A DNA stretch of 64,000 nt from Rhytidiadelphus loreus. Taxonomy: Eukaryota > Streptophyta > Bryopsida > Hypnales > Hylocomiaceae. Position 1 is the stretch's first letter; every line of letters begins with the position of its first letter. Of this stretch, positions 50,065 to 62,662 are shown in pieces. Below the pieces are notes generated by a model, which was not told the DNA's origin, did not search any database, and was given only the letters and a program-made list of their open reading frames with translations. The stretch lies in the NCBI GenBank assembly GCA_947034895.1, contig OX344763.1, forward strand, positions 34,037,025-34,101,024, in the 5' to 3' direction. A program made the position numbers and the translations under genes.

Positions 50065-50660
50065 AATGAGATCTTTTGGACTATGTGTTCACTAGTGGCG
50101 TTTTTAGTACTGTTGGAAAGCTCCTTACAAGGAGGGGTGCACAAGTTTTGTTTTATGGCATGTAGACATATGGTGAGAAAATATATTGAATTTTGAAGTT
50201 TTTATGAATTAAATAATTAGAAAATTACTATGGCAACATCACTATATAATAAGAATTCACAACTTGATTGTTTGTTATGGTGATATCTCTGGAATTGTGC
50301 GTCTCCTAGTTGTATTCTTGGTACTATCAAAAAGTCCTCAACAAGAGGGGTGCACGGGCATTATTTCATGGCATTCGGACTTACAATGTGGAAGTTATTG
50401 AATTTAAAAGTTTTTATGAATGAATTAATTAGAAAATTACTATGGCAATGGCACAATATAATAAGAATCCACAACTTGTTTGTTAATTTTGTTAATTTGT
50501 TATAAGTGAGATCTCCGGAATCGTGCATCCCCCAGTCGTGTTCTTGATACCGTACGTTGGAAAGCCCTCAACAAGGAGGGGTGCATGGGCATTGTTTCAT
50601 GGCATTCTAACTCATAGTGTGGAAGTTATTGAATTTCAAATTTTTTATGAATTTTTATGA
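50065..50660 (+). repeat. Three tandem units of 213-230 bp
   Basis: Each unit has GAGATCT..GGA, a GTATTCTTGGTAC-like block, CAACAAGGAGGGGTGCA, TTTCATGGCATTC, GAAGTTATTGAATTT and TTTTTATGAAT. The GGGGTGCA anchors fall at about 50134, 50347 and 50577. The internal blocks look exon-like in GC content but no frame is conserved across all three. Confidence 0.8.
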
Positions 50661-50869
50661 ATTTAAAAAGTAGAAAATTAACTTTTACTTTTATTTCGAC
50701 TATGGCAACAGCAAGGGGCACGCTACAGTAGTTTTGTTGAAAATGAAGAATCTGTTCCTGTTTATGCACCTTTGTAACCACTTCTTCATCTACCACTTTT
50801 TAGAGTGACCTAAAAGTATACAAAAAAATATCCCTTGCATCAAACTCAATAGTCTCCACAAAGGTGTAC

Positions 50870-51491
50870 CTTATTTGATTCTTTTAAAATTTCTTGAGCC
50901 ATTCACAGGTAAGACGAAATTGAAACTTTGGTGGTAATCTGGGGTAGTACTTTTTATTTCTTCATTCATCACTGTTATACTATTTATCGATGAAATAATA
51001 CGGAGGACTGTACATCTTATCATCCATTCATGAGGACGGAGACTGGTAAGTACCCGTGTGGCGCTCGGTTGACCGTGCGCGTTGAAATGTGATGCAGACA
51101 CGGGCGTAGGACGTATAATACCCTGAGACCGTGGTGCACACGACGTATAGAGCTCATGGGTATAGGACATACCATCGCTCATGACCGTGACAAAGCGTAG
51201 ACGCAGCGACTGATGAGCTACCATCTTTTGTTTTCCTTCCACGCTCCTCCTTTCTAGGGTTTCGCTGCAGTGCTGCAATTTGCTCTGACAAGCCAATGTG
51301 GCAGGAATTTCGCTGTCTTGTAGCCTGTCGAGGATTGTGTGGAAGCAATTTTAGAATTCTCGTAGTTTATCAGAGAGTTTACCTGAATTTCGTGCATCTT
51401 TGAGGAAGTTCATCAGCTGCCGACGGAGTGATCGCACTTGCAAGGGCTTTGAAACTGGAAGCACAGTCGAGAAGCAGGATCAGCAGCAGCG
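50870..51491 (+). promoter_or_regulatory. Probable promoter and 5' UTR of the UAS/UBX gene
   Basis: GC content rises from about 51000 up to the start codon at 51492, which is preceded by AGCAGCAGCG. No gene is seen on the opposite strand despite several open frames. The transcription start is not determinable. Confidence 0.45.
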
Positions 51492-54400
51492 ATGGCGGAT
51501 TCCGCGTCGGGGGGCTCGGGACAAAGCGATAAGGTGCAATACTTCCAGGATGTGACTGGGGTGGACGATCCGTTGCTTGCGGAGCAGATTCTTGATGCTC
51601 ATCAATGGGATCTTGGTGCGGCGGTCGGCACTCTGATGGATAAATCTGTAAGTCTTGTCTCTGCTAATTTTCGAATGCTTTGTTGCAAGGTGTAGTTGCA
51701 TGGCGGTGTAAGTATGCCACCTGAATGTTGGCGGGGTGTGGTTGCCTCTGTGTTTTGTCCCTTTGATTGCTTGGAAACTTCTCGATGTGTCAGACGATCT
51801 CTTACCTCTGATTCTTACGATCAAATTTTGACTTCTCGTTGTCTTTGTATGAGGCTGAGATTTGCCTTTGCTACTGTTATAATCCTTTGAGCTCATTCTA
51901 GCGCAGAGTAGATGATGCCCGTCTCTCTTTCTCGCTTAATCTGGTACGTCGGTGTACTTTGCATGTAGGTTTTTGTTAATTAGGGTTAGTTTAGTAGCTG
52001 TGGTGAAGTTTTTTCCCGACATGGAATAATCACTCCCGGTGCTTCGTATTCGGCGGCAGGGTATGATGATTACTTGCCGTGGTATTTGAGAATTGCAGTA
52101 TTATTTTACCTTTGTATTTCCGAAGATATGTAGACTGTTACTTACTGATGACCCTCACGGCTCTTGGGCTTCTTCATGAGCTCTTAGTCTGGTCTTGTCT
52201 ATCAAAAATGTGTACACTGAGTAATTTTTGTCGTATTTTGTGCCGTGTTTTTCGATACTATTCTCTTCTTGCCCTGTTTTTTTTCCTTCGGATACTCTCT
52301 TGTTCATAACAGAATACTCAAATTCTGGGTGTTTCTATGCCGGATGAACTGATTTTGTGCGAGGTTTATAAATGTGTCTTACTGTCTCCTCCTAATTGCC
52401 GTTGCTGGTCTCGCTCTGTGTAGGGAGATGCAGGTTCTAAGCCAAATATTGGCGGAGGGACCTCCAGTGATTGGGAACGTCTCCCAGACGAGACTACCGG
52501 TCTGCTAGAAAGGGGAGTTGGACCAGTCTCTGTGAGCCCAGCTCATTATGGACCTTCGGAAGTATTTGGATCACAGGCATCGAGATCAAATTTTGACAGA
52601 TACCAGGGCCCTGTTCCGACTTTTGACAGGCTTGGGGAGTCTCATGGCACACTACCCATTGTTCGCAACCGGCCAGGACCTAATGTTGTGTGGAGAGTGG
52701 TTTCTCTGCCCTTCTCAATTTTACGAGGCGGTTTCAATCTTGTATACGGTGCTGTAGGTCTTGGAATGTGGATTGCAGGAGGGGTGGTTAATTTTGGACT
52801 GGGAGCGTTGGGGTTTAATGGGTTGGAGCGGCGTGGAGATGAGAGCTCACCGGTTCCATCTGGAACCTTTGAAGCTGAAGGATTTTTGCGGAATTTTGAG
52901 CAAGAGTACGGAGATTTTCATCCGGATTTCCAGAGGACCAGTTTTATGGAGGCTCTGCGTCATGCTGGCCAGCAGTTTAAATTCCTCTTTGTATATTTGC
53001 ACTCTCCTGAGCATGCGAACACGCCCTTGTTTTGTGAGAGGACGTTGTGTTCGGAGGCTGTTGTTCAATTTGTGAACGAAAATTTTGTGGCTTGGGGCGG
53101 GGACGTGCGAACAAGCGAGGGATTCCAAATGAGCAATAGCCTCAAGGCATCTACTTATCCGTTCTGTGCTGTTGTGATGGGTTCAAACAACCAGCGAATA
53201 GCTCTTCTGCAGCAGGTTCGGCTCTGGACTTGGTTCAATACATGATTTCTGCTGTGATGGGTGCTTCGATTTACATTTAGTAATAAAATTTTGGTGAGCA
53301 TATTGTTTTGGTTAGTTCTGCATCCAGGTTGCCAGTCCATGGAATCTTGAGACAGGAAACCCATGGGATTAGTGTATACTCCAGCGCTTTTGTTTCGGCT
53401 ACAATTCGTGAGGAAGGGGTTAGAGAACTGCCTCTTCATATTTCTCCATTCTATGGGCATTTTCGTGAGGCTCTGGCGTTGACAACGGCAGTCCTTTATG
53501 GGATATCGCTTAAATGGTCGTAGTTCTAGAGGGAAACGTACATTCAACTCACCTGGAAGCTGGGTAGCTCTTTAGCTGTTGAGCATGCGTGGACTTTTGA
53601 GACACCATAATTTCTTGAAAGTACGATTTTTTTTTCAGGCCACTTCAATCTTTCCTCTATGTCTTTGATCAATTTTGCTTTATTTCATTCTGAACTTGCA
53701 ACAGGTGGAGGGTCCCAGGTCAGCGGAAGAGTTGGTGAATGCATTACAGAGAGTAGTTGAGGAACAAGGTGAATATTTATTGCAATCGCGTGTTGAGGAA
53801 GAGGAGCGACAAGTCAACCGTCGTCTGCGTGAGGAACAAGATGCAGCCTACCAAGCTGCATTGCAGCAAGATCAGGTGTGTTACTCCCTCTTGTGGAAGT
53901 CTCAGATATCCAACTTTAATTGCGTCGAACTTGTCCACGTCTTGCTGCCACGTACGTGCAACTGGTTTGTGGATAAACCTCCAGGGTTGGTTCGTCTAAT
54001 TCATGGAACTACAATCATCTATGTCCTGTGTAATCATGTGCTGTTGTTTTATGAAACCCGTTGCTGCAAACTTTTGCTGATAATGTTGGGGCTTGGTTCT
54101 GAAACGGGTCAGGCGAGAGAGCGGTTAAGGCAAGAAGAAGCTGAGCGGAAAGCCAGGGAAGAGGTCGAAGCACAGCAGAGGAAGAGAGAGGAAGAGGAAG
54201 CCGCAGCACAAGCTGTTAAAGAGGCTGCAGAAAAAGAGGCGGCCTTGGAGGAACGAAGACGTGAGAAGGCCATGGCACTGGGTGTAGAACCTGCGAAAGG
54301 GCCTGATGTTACTCAAGTATGAACTCTTTCTCTTTTTTCCAAATTCGCTATGCATAGACTCAACTGCTCTAAACATTCGTGTGTAAAATTCAGAAGTAGA

Positions 54401-54749
54401 GACTGCTTTGTTAAAGAATGTACTATTTGCAGGCTGCTTTTGGCTTGTTTTTCTATTTCTAGTGATATCTGTGCTCTTGTCGATCTCAATACTGTTCTGC
54501 TTATTTGTCTGCTAGGTTCTGGTACGCATGCCTGCCGGTGAAAGGAAAGAGCGACGGTTCCAGAATAGCTCCAAGGTATCTGCAATCTATGATTATGTTG
54601 ATTCGTTGGGGATACTTGATGTTTCCAAATACAGTTTGGTGACCAACTTTCCTCGCGTCGTTTATGGACCTGAGAAGCGGGATCAAACCCTTAAAGAGGC
54701 TGGTCTTCACCCACATGCCAGTCTCTTTGTTCTTGTTGAAGATAGTTAG
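51492..54749 (+). CDS. PUX10: UBA-UAS-UBX domain protein, PUX10/FAF2 (UBXD8)-like
   Basis: It is an adaptor that recruits the AAA-ATPase CDC48/p97 to ER or lipid-droplet membranes for extraction of ubiquitinated proteins. Five exons join in phase: 51492-51647, 52424-53215, 53705-53875, 54113-54316 and 54516-54749, giving 518 residues. A UBA domain lies at about 13-51 (YFQDVTGVDDPLLAEQILDA). A hydrophobic hairpin at about 140-183 (ILRGGFNLVYGAVGLGMWIA) should insert into the membrane. The UAS thioredoxin-like domain is at about 205-316. A charged coiled coil at about 325-440 contains RLREEQDAAYQAAL and KEAAEKEAALEERR. The UBX domain is at 442-516 and ends with TNFPRVVYG, keeping the FPR loop that contacts p97, then LKEAGLHPHASLFV. 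Domain order and spacing match Arabidopsis PUX10. All introns are GT-AG. Confidence 0.96.
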
Positions 54750-55985
54750 GATGTAAATGACTTGCAAATGCTCTTCCCTACAGCCCTCTGTTTAGATTTC
54801 CTGGTAATCCTTGGGCTCAAACAGAGATGTTCGCAGAATTCTTCCCTTCCCTTCACAGAATTTGTGTCGGATGGCCTGGCGTTCGGCTAAACTACATTTA
54901 TGTCGCATGTCCTACGGGTTTGATCTAGGCTCCCTGGCTAGCTTTTTCTTAGGACAGGTCATCTTCATGAGGTGCTTATACTGTTTATTCTTGCAGTTGA
55001 CTATTAGCATCAAGCATGATGGTTTGAGAATTGAAGTTAGACATGTGTAGTTCCAACATTCCAGAGACTTTGGGTAGACGCCTGTGTCAGCATTACGATT
55101 ACAATTGTCCATATTTTTGTACACAGATAATACTATGGCTGAGGAGCATATTGCTCGCCCGTCTGATTTTACATTCTTTTAGTGTTGTTTGTTGGAGTTG
55201 TGCTCCTTGTACAGGGAATTGTAGGTGCGGAGGTACTGGTATATGAGATATGCTTCATTACATATTCAAGTTGATATTTCAAGGAGAATCCGGTATTAAT
55301 TAATGTCTTCTGAATTGATGTCCCTTGGAGAGGTGTACCTTTTGAGTGATTTTCAAGCCTCTGTTCCGCCCTCCCTAAGGCCGTGTAATCAGTCTCAATA
55401 TCTTTTGCTCTGTGTTTTGCCACTGATATTAGGTTATTCTATTTTTCAGGGATGAAATCGCATATTTTCGATGTCCTAAAACTTCAAATTCTTCTGTGAA
55501 AATTAAATATGATGATGAAATTGAGGAGAAAGTAAGAACATCATATCAAATACAAAATGTGCTTTAATAATCTGAAGATTTCACCATTGGTACATATTGT
55601 ACTGTAGTATAGAAAAACATGGTGCAAACAAAATTGTAGTGTCCTTGTATAACTAGAAAATTAGTAGACATTGGGTGTAAGCCCAAGGTTTGAATTGCAA
55701 TAGAATATACTCCCTTTGTCCCTCTAAAAACCTTCAAAAATCTTCCCCATGGAGGATTACTTGTATTTTTAGTCTTTGTGCCAATGATACTTGCATTTAA
55801 GAACTAGTAATCCGTCCCCTGACTAAATCTCCAACTTAAGTGTTGTTTAGCCATCCAAAATCCATGGGGAAATTGTCATATTTGAACATCATTCATGAAT
55901 GTTGCTAGCTCAATGATTTAAAGGTTGGTGGCAACAACGGGATTTTAGAAATATTTACTCCCAATATAAATACATGTATCAAAGA
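54750..55985. other. 3' UTR of the UBX gene and intergenic DNA
   Basis: 54750 to about 55450 keeps moderate GC content and probably holds the 3' UTR or a terminal flank. No coding motifs were recognised. Beyond about 55500 the sequence is AT-rich. Confidence 0.5.
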
Positions 55986-56272
55986 ACAAATCTTCATATT
56001 CATATTGCCTAAGTGGTCACCAAATCCATTGTCAACATAAATACTTGCATCAAGAAAACCTACCCCCTTTCATGAACAAATCTTCATATTCATAGTGCCC
56101 AAGTGATCACCAAATCCATTGTCAACATAATTGTTTGAGGAAGCAACAAATACAAGGTTCCTCATATGGACACATAATTGTTTGAAGAAGTAACAAATAC
56201 AAGGTTCCTCATATGGACACATAATTGTTTGAGGAAGCAACAAATACAAGGTTCCTCATATGGACAGGGCCA
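55986..56272 (+). repeat. Nested direct repeats, 100 bp x2 and 48 bp x3
   Basis: AACAAATCTTCATATTCATA with TCACCAAATCCATTGTCAAC occurs twice (about 55987 and 56072). TAATTGTTTGA.GAAG.AAC and AAATACAAGGTTCCTCATAT then occur three times with a period of about 48 bp. The array is almost unmutated, so it is recent. Confidence 0.9.
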
Positions 56273-56625
56273 AGCTAGCTTGCTAGGAGAAGAATGCTCC
56301 TTGATTGCTTGCCACTTGCCCCCACAAGGTCATTCAACATGGCCAATACTTACTCAATGGTCAAAATCGATAAATACAGCATTCAACATGGTTAGTACTT
56401 ATTTAACGGTCAAAATCGGCCAAGCTAGCTTGCTAGGAGAAGAATGCTCCTTGATTGCTTGCCACTTGCCCCCACAAGGTCATTCAACATGGCCAATACT
56501 TACTCAACGGTCAAAATCGATAAATACAGCATTCAACATGGTTAGTACTTATTTAACGGTCAATATCAGTAAACAGAGCATTCAATGTGGCCAATACTTA
56601 CTCAACAGTCAAAATCGGTAAACAA
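56268..56625 (+). repeat. 150-bp tandem duplication plus shorter units
   Basis: Two almost identical 150-bp units start GGCCAAGCTAGCTTGCTAGG at about 56268 and 56418. Each includes AGCATTCAACATGG and TACTTATTTAACGGTCAA; further CATTCAA.GTGGCCAATACT units continue to about 56620. Near identity keeps one frame open through the array, which is not evidence of a gene. Confidence 0.92.
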
Positions 56626-56822
56626 AGTTTTTTAGTGGGATCCAAATTGGGCTTGATTTAGAGGTTTTTAGAGGGACAAAGGGAATGTAATTTTAGAATT
56701 TTTTCAAAATTTAAAATTACATTTGATAAGCCTCATTTGATTAGTTAGTCTCTTATTTTAAAATGATCATGTTTTGGCTAAATTTCAAATATGGAGACTT
56801 CATGCCCTCCTTAACCCTATAA

Positions 56823-57222
56823 GAACATCCCCACTAGTGGCTTCCCTATCCCTATCCGAATGAGTTTCATCTCAATAGGGAAGAAAAAAACCCACCAACA
56901 TTTCCTATTCCTAAAAATTTAGGGAGGGGGGTTCCAAATTTCCCATATGGGATGATGGATAGGGAATTCAAATAGAGTAATCCCTAAACCTCTTTTCACC
57001 TTTCCAACATGAGTTGTGCTTCATTGATTTGTGGGAGTATTATTATGCATTTGGCCTTATTACTATTTCTATAGTTTCGTTTTGACTTCTCTCTACTTCT
57101 ATTTAGCAATAAGTTGAAAATTTAGGGTAGAACTAGTAGGGGGGTTGCCTTTCCTATCTTCATCTTTACTCCCGTTCATCCCAATGGAGATAGGGATAGG
57201 GAAGCCACTAGTGGAGATGCTC
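56823..57222. mobile_element. 400-bp MITE with 34-bp inverted ends and TAA duplication
   Basis: The ends are GAACATCCCCACTAGTGGCT and, reversed, GAGCATCTCCACTAGTGGCT. The 34-bp terminal repeats, running through TTCCCTATCCCTATC, have two mismatches. TAA flanks both sides (56820-56822 and 57223-57225), as expected for Tourist/PIF-Harbinger MITEs. The interior is AT-rich and non-coding. Confidence 0.88.
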
Positions 57223-57930
57223 TAAGGTTGGATTTGTTGCCTTGGATAAATTCACGATTTGGGTCCTATTGTTGAGGGTGTTGATCTCATTACCAATAGC
57301 TCCCACTTGAAGATTGAAGATCCATTATTGCACAATCATGTAGTATCTAACTCTCAAAAGCGGTCAATAGATGACTTCATTGTTCACTGTAGAAACAAAG
57401 AATGTACCTATTGGTCCAATAATTGGAGCAGTTTTGGTGACTAACTTGATCATGGGGGATGTGTCTTTGACGGGTTAAGGATGTGAGCATGGATGTTTTG
57501 ATGAATGAGAAGATAAACATAATCAAAACTAGGTGAGGCACCTTCAAAAAAGTATTAGAACATAGTAGTCACCCTTGGCCTTTTTGAATTGGAACCTAAA
57601 AGTCAATCTAGTAGTGTTGAAAAAGTATACAATAGCATATCAACCTTGGAAAGATTGAATCTCTATGACCAAGGTAGTAACCGAAATACTCTGATTATTG
57701 GATCAATAGATGCATTCTATGTTTCTATAATTAATAATGAAGTCATTTGTTGAACCTTTTATGTTTGTAGCATCATTTTGGGGTTAAATTTGCATTCTTC
57801 TCATAATTTAGGGCATTTCAATACCTTCTTTGTCCATTCAACATAGCAACCACACTCATTGAATGTTGTGTTGTACATGTGAGTAAATCCTCTAGAATGC
57901 CCTTTTGGACTTCTATGTTTGGACTTTCAT

Positions 57931-58243
57931 TAAGGTAGGAGGTCCATAAAGCACCCAATAATTTGGGGAGGTTTGACTTCTTGGAATATTTTTCAGTGAA
58001 TTATCCTTGAAAGACAAATGGAATTGGCATCTAATTCAAGTTGTTTCATATTTTTGAAGCTTTGTGGAATTAAAGTTATGAATTTTTGAAGTTGAAAACA
58101 TATTAGTCACTAAAAGTGTCCACCTCATGAAATGTACACTATTTGTACATAGTTGGTATGATAAAAGCAAAATGTACAAATAATGTATATTTCAAGAGGT
58201 GGATACTTTTAGAGCTTGAGCACTTTATGGAAATTCTACCTTA
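57931..58243. mobile_element. TAAGGTAGGAGG MITE, copy B (313 bp)
   Basis: The left end is TAAGGTAGGAGGTCCATAAA; the right end, read inward, is TAAGGTAGAATTTCCATAAA. It is inverted relative to copy A at 36363-36681, sharing AAAAGCAAAATGTACAAA, TATTTTTCAGTGAATTATCC-like and AGAGGTGGATACTTTTAGAGC blocks. It is non-coding. Confidence 0.75.
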
Positions 58244-61200
58244 CCCGTGTTGCTTGAGATTGAAAAGAAATTGGATGAAACAAGCTTGTCCTTCATTTGC
58301 CACATCAACTTTCATTTTGTCAAAAGACAGTGAGCCCTAAAAGGACAATCTTTGTGATCATTGTTTCAAACATCAAAATAGTCTTCTCTTTGGATGCTTC
58401 CATTTTGCAACTATGTATGATTGAATTTTTTTGTATTTATTTTTCAAAGATGTAATTTACATGTTTTTTACAAGTCATAAAATTTTCAGATTTGTTTGTG
58501 AAAATTTGAAATTACTATGGATTTTTTGAATAAAAAGTGAAAAAATTTGATATCAAATATTAAATATGCCTAATTACATCTGAATTTTTTTTCTTCATAA
58601 ATGTATATTATTAGTGGAGAACATCATGGTGCAAAAACATGTTTCATCTCATTCTAAAACTTGTAAACTCAACGGTCCATGGTTATTGGCTTGAAGTTCA
58701 AATTGCAATATAACCGATTGAACTTAATTTTGGAATTCTTCAAAAACTCAAATTGGAGTAGAAATTAGATAAGCCTCATTCGCAAGTCCATTAGGGTTTC
58801 CATTATGGTTGCTTGCTCTTCCATATGGGAGCTTGGCAATGAGAAGATCTGGAATTCTGAACTTAGGGTTTCACTGCCTGATTAGGTTTGAAAGTTTTAT
58901 CTTCTCAATCAGTAGAGAAAATAATGTGTGAAAGGCATACGCAATTGCTCATAATTAATACACCTGAGGATATTATGTGATGCATGCCAATTTTCTGATT
59001 TGCGCATGCACGTACGTACTGAACAGACTTGCATTTGTTTGCACAATCACTCTACTTTCATGCTTGCAACTTCAAGATATGTAGACAAAATGAAGTCGCT
59101 TCTGACGGACTTGTCTTCTCGTGCATTATATGTTGTCAGGCAAGGAGTTTGGGGAGATGCAGAGGTTCCAGTCCAGTTTTGCCTAATCACATTTCTCCGG
59201 ACAATCTGCAAAGCAAATTTAACAATCTAAAGTGTGACCTAGTCTTTGGGATTCACGAGTGTTCATGACAGACTACCTCCAGCACTTAGTAGCTCGTGAA
59301 GTAGACCTATTGATAGATTTTAAGAAAATTCCACCCAAATTGAAAATTATGCATTGAGGATAAGTAACTTCACGTATAAGTGTTGAAAATATCACGGCAG
59401 TTTCCTTCGTTTGTTGTTCTCATATCAAAGTTTTGATTTTCCAGAAGTTCATCCCAAAGGTTGTGAGATTTTGCAGTTTTTCAAATTTTATATTCTACAG
59501 TTATTGACGAATGAGAATAACTGCCAGAGGATTGGTTGAGCTAATGAAGTGTTGAATTTGCCACCGTACTTTAGTAATGTTAGAAAATTGAAATAATATT
59601 TTCATGAGAGAACAAACAAACTCCTCCATGGCAAAGAATGGGCAGCTGTGGCAGACAGCAATTGCTGGAGGAGGATACGATCAAAATGCATCTATTTGAG
59701 TTGAAGAAAATGTGGAATCAAACCTTCCTCATCTGGCAAGTGGCACAGATATTAGCAGGTGCAGGTGCAAAATTGACATACGGTAGCTTGCAATTGGGAA
59801 TCATGATTATGAATTGCAAGTAAGTAAGTGCGAGATTCAAGTTTTCTGTGTACGTATGGATTTCGCTCTGACTGCCATTGTTGTAGTTCACAAAAATTTC
59901 CTCCCTCGAGATCTCCCTCTGCAGCATGAAACACAAATTACGGGCTTCTTATGAGCCAGGGGCTTGAGAAGGTTTACTTACAATATCGGCATTTGGTTGC
60001 AAAGTTATGAGATATCAATGCAGGTATTCAAAATAGAAACAAGGAATGAGTGATGCCAAGTTGCGTTGGCTGGAATCATGCTCACTGCAAAGCAAAGCTT
60101 GCACAGGTTCGATGTAGATGTAGAGCGGAGACGGAGATGCGTTGCAGCCTGATCATTCGGATGTTCACATAAATTATATGACTTGGTGCTTCTGAAAATC
60201 TGCGCTCACGAGTCCAGTCGTCTCCTCCACCAGAACCACCCGTGCTACCACTATTTGGACATTTTGGGTGAGCTCAATGTATGATTGTTGTTGGAAACTC
60301 TTCACCGCCTGCCTGATGCACATTTCTTCGAGATAAGCTGAGCGGAGAAAATGTGAGAAAACTGTAAGTAGCCGAACTGTGCTTCTCCTTCATTGACCCA
60401 ACCTCGATTCATCAATTCAAATGATCCATACATTTCGTTGGCCTTCAATTAGCAAGTGGAGTGAGGATGACTTGGCTCCATTTCTTTGGTTTCTCATCTT
60501 TGGATGGAATGGAAATATAATAGGATGGTCTACTTTCACTAAGAGTGATGTAGAACCTCCGTCGTCTTGAAATGATTGCATGAGAAATTCATACAAGGAA
60601 TGATCAAATCTAGCCTTCAAACCCACATTATAGTAATCTCTCCGTAACACATTACATTATATGGATCTCCCACACAGAAATGAATCTCTAATGTGCAAGC
60701 TGAAATGCTTAAATTGGCTCAACTAGAATTTTCTTGCCATTCTCATGTTCTTGCTTCTTCTGAGGGACTCTATTAGTATTGATTTTGGATGTTTCTTCAT
60801 GCAATATTCAAAGCTCGGCATCGCAACCTAACTTAAGCCCTACAATCCCAAAGTTTGCTCAAGGAAGACTCACGGTTTGGGTAAGCTCAAGTGACCTCAA
60901 TTATTGACATGGTTTTTGTGATACTTTTTTTCAAGATAGAAAATTAAACACATTATCTTTTTCAAGAATATAATTTTTATTTCAATCGGTAATTGGAAAC
61001 AAAAGTGATGACACCTTACGTCTCTAAAGCAATTTGTTTAGACAGAAAATAGAAAGGCAAAATTTTGGAATTAAATTTGAATTTTTTTCATCTCTCAGAC
61101 TATGTTTTTTTCTATATGGAAATTTTTGATTCATTCCATTTGGATTAGTGATGTGAATGTTATGGAGGATTTTGTTTTGCAGGCAATCATTGCATCTTCT

Positions 61201-62662
61201 TGAGGAAAAAAATATTGGATGGGTTTTTGAACTCAATTTTCACACTTCTAAAGACCAAAAAAAATTCACAAGATTCAATTCATCTACTAGAATAATCTCA
61301 CTGTTGGGATTAGTGGCTTTCAATCTTAAAGTATTGACGATTTAGTTTCCCCCTCTATATTGTACCATCTTCAACTTAACAATTTATTAATGAAAAGTGA
61401 AGAAAAAAATTTGGAATTTTTTTCCAAGATTTTGAACTCCATTCTCCAACACTTTGTAGTGAATAAATTCAATGTTAAGAAGATTCAAAGTCATATAATC
61501 TACTTTGTCAAGGGTGCCCCAGACCATGTTTTCTTCATTCATCTTTAAACAAAAATATCTTGAAATCTATGTCCTCAAGGTTCTTGAAATTCCTTTCACC
61601 CATTCTTAAACTAGTCTAGTGCAACATCCTATGGTTGGATATACAAAAGAAAACAATTTTCAAAGTTTTCTTCTCTATACAGTAGAAATGGGAGTGTTGA
61701 GTGATTTTTGATGGAACAAAAGGCCTTGGGATTGTAAGGGTTCAATTGAAGTGTGCGTGAGGTAGTCTTCCAATGTCATATCAAAGTAGGCTATAATGTT
61801 GAGGTGGGACTCTTGAAACATGGATTCTAAGAACAAATGTTCAAAAAGTGGTGATCGAAGTCAACGATGAGTTCTTCCACAACTCAGCGGGGGATGATGA
61901 TTGTCTTGAAAACTCCGTCGGTCTGGCTGTCCATTTCATGCATGGAATGTTCATATTCATCCGTCGCAGAAGCTTCCAAACAGAAAGCGCAATAGATCAA
62001 CGGGGAGAGAAAATTAAGACAGCGCGATCACCGGCATCGATGCTGTTTACTATTATTATGGGTGACGATTTTTTCAAACTGACGCTTCTATTTTTAGATC
62101 AAGCATTCAGTTTCGGGGAATAAGTCTTCAGACCAGAATTTTGACTTATCCACTTCCGACTTCCGAGGGAGAAAGTCGGAGCAGTACAGTATCTGCGGCG
62201 CTGGCTCGATCGGTGAGGGTGGCGCTCCGACCCACAAGCATTTGTACGTGTCTTGGGACTCCAGTGAACAAACATTGGAAGCTTTAAAATTCTCACTTAC
62301 AATACACAGCAAAGAACCAGCAACATACGCACATCACTCTTTTATACTCCGTATGTATTAATCGAAAACGCAATACAGTTCGATTTCGGGAAACTACCAA
62401 GACATCGATCATGGATCGAGTTGCAACCCCGATCAGTCTGGTCGTGTCTTCATTATTTGTAGAGAAAACGGCAGGTGGTCGCAGACCAGTCAATTTGATC
62501 TACGGGGGAAATGGTAGCTACACGTGAGGTTTTATTGGTCACATGTGGGCGGCACTGCGCCAGCCGCTATCTATAGATAAGAACGCCCTCAGCCAAATTA
62601 ATGCTAGCTGCTAGTGACGTTGCAGGTAGCATAATGGCCGGTGCCCTGAATGAACGAATGAA
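58244..62662. other. No supported gene; 3' flank of the cupin gene at the right
   Basis: 58.3-58.8 kb is AT-rich. 59.0-60.4 and 61.85-62.65 kb are GC-richer with several short frames, but none shows a known motif or a chain of splice-bounded exons. 61100-61180 carries a fragment of the TTAA-CCCC family interior (TTGATTCATTCCATTTGGAT). The last few hundred bases probably include the 3' UTR of the minus-strand cupin gene. Confidence 0.5.

Noticed and set aside
51154..51491. Minus-strand gene divergent from the UBX gene
   Set aside because: The frames there lack motifs and lie in the GC-rich promoter/leader, where open frames are expected by composition.
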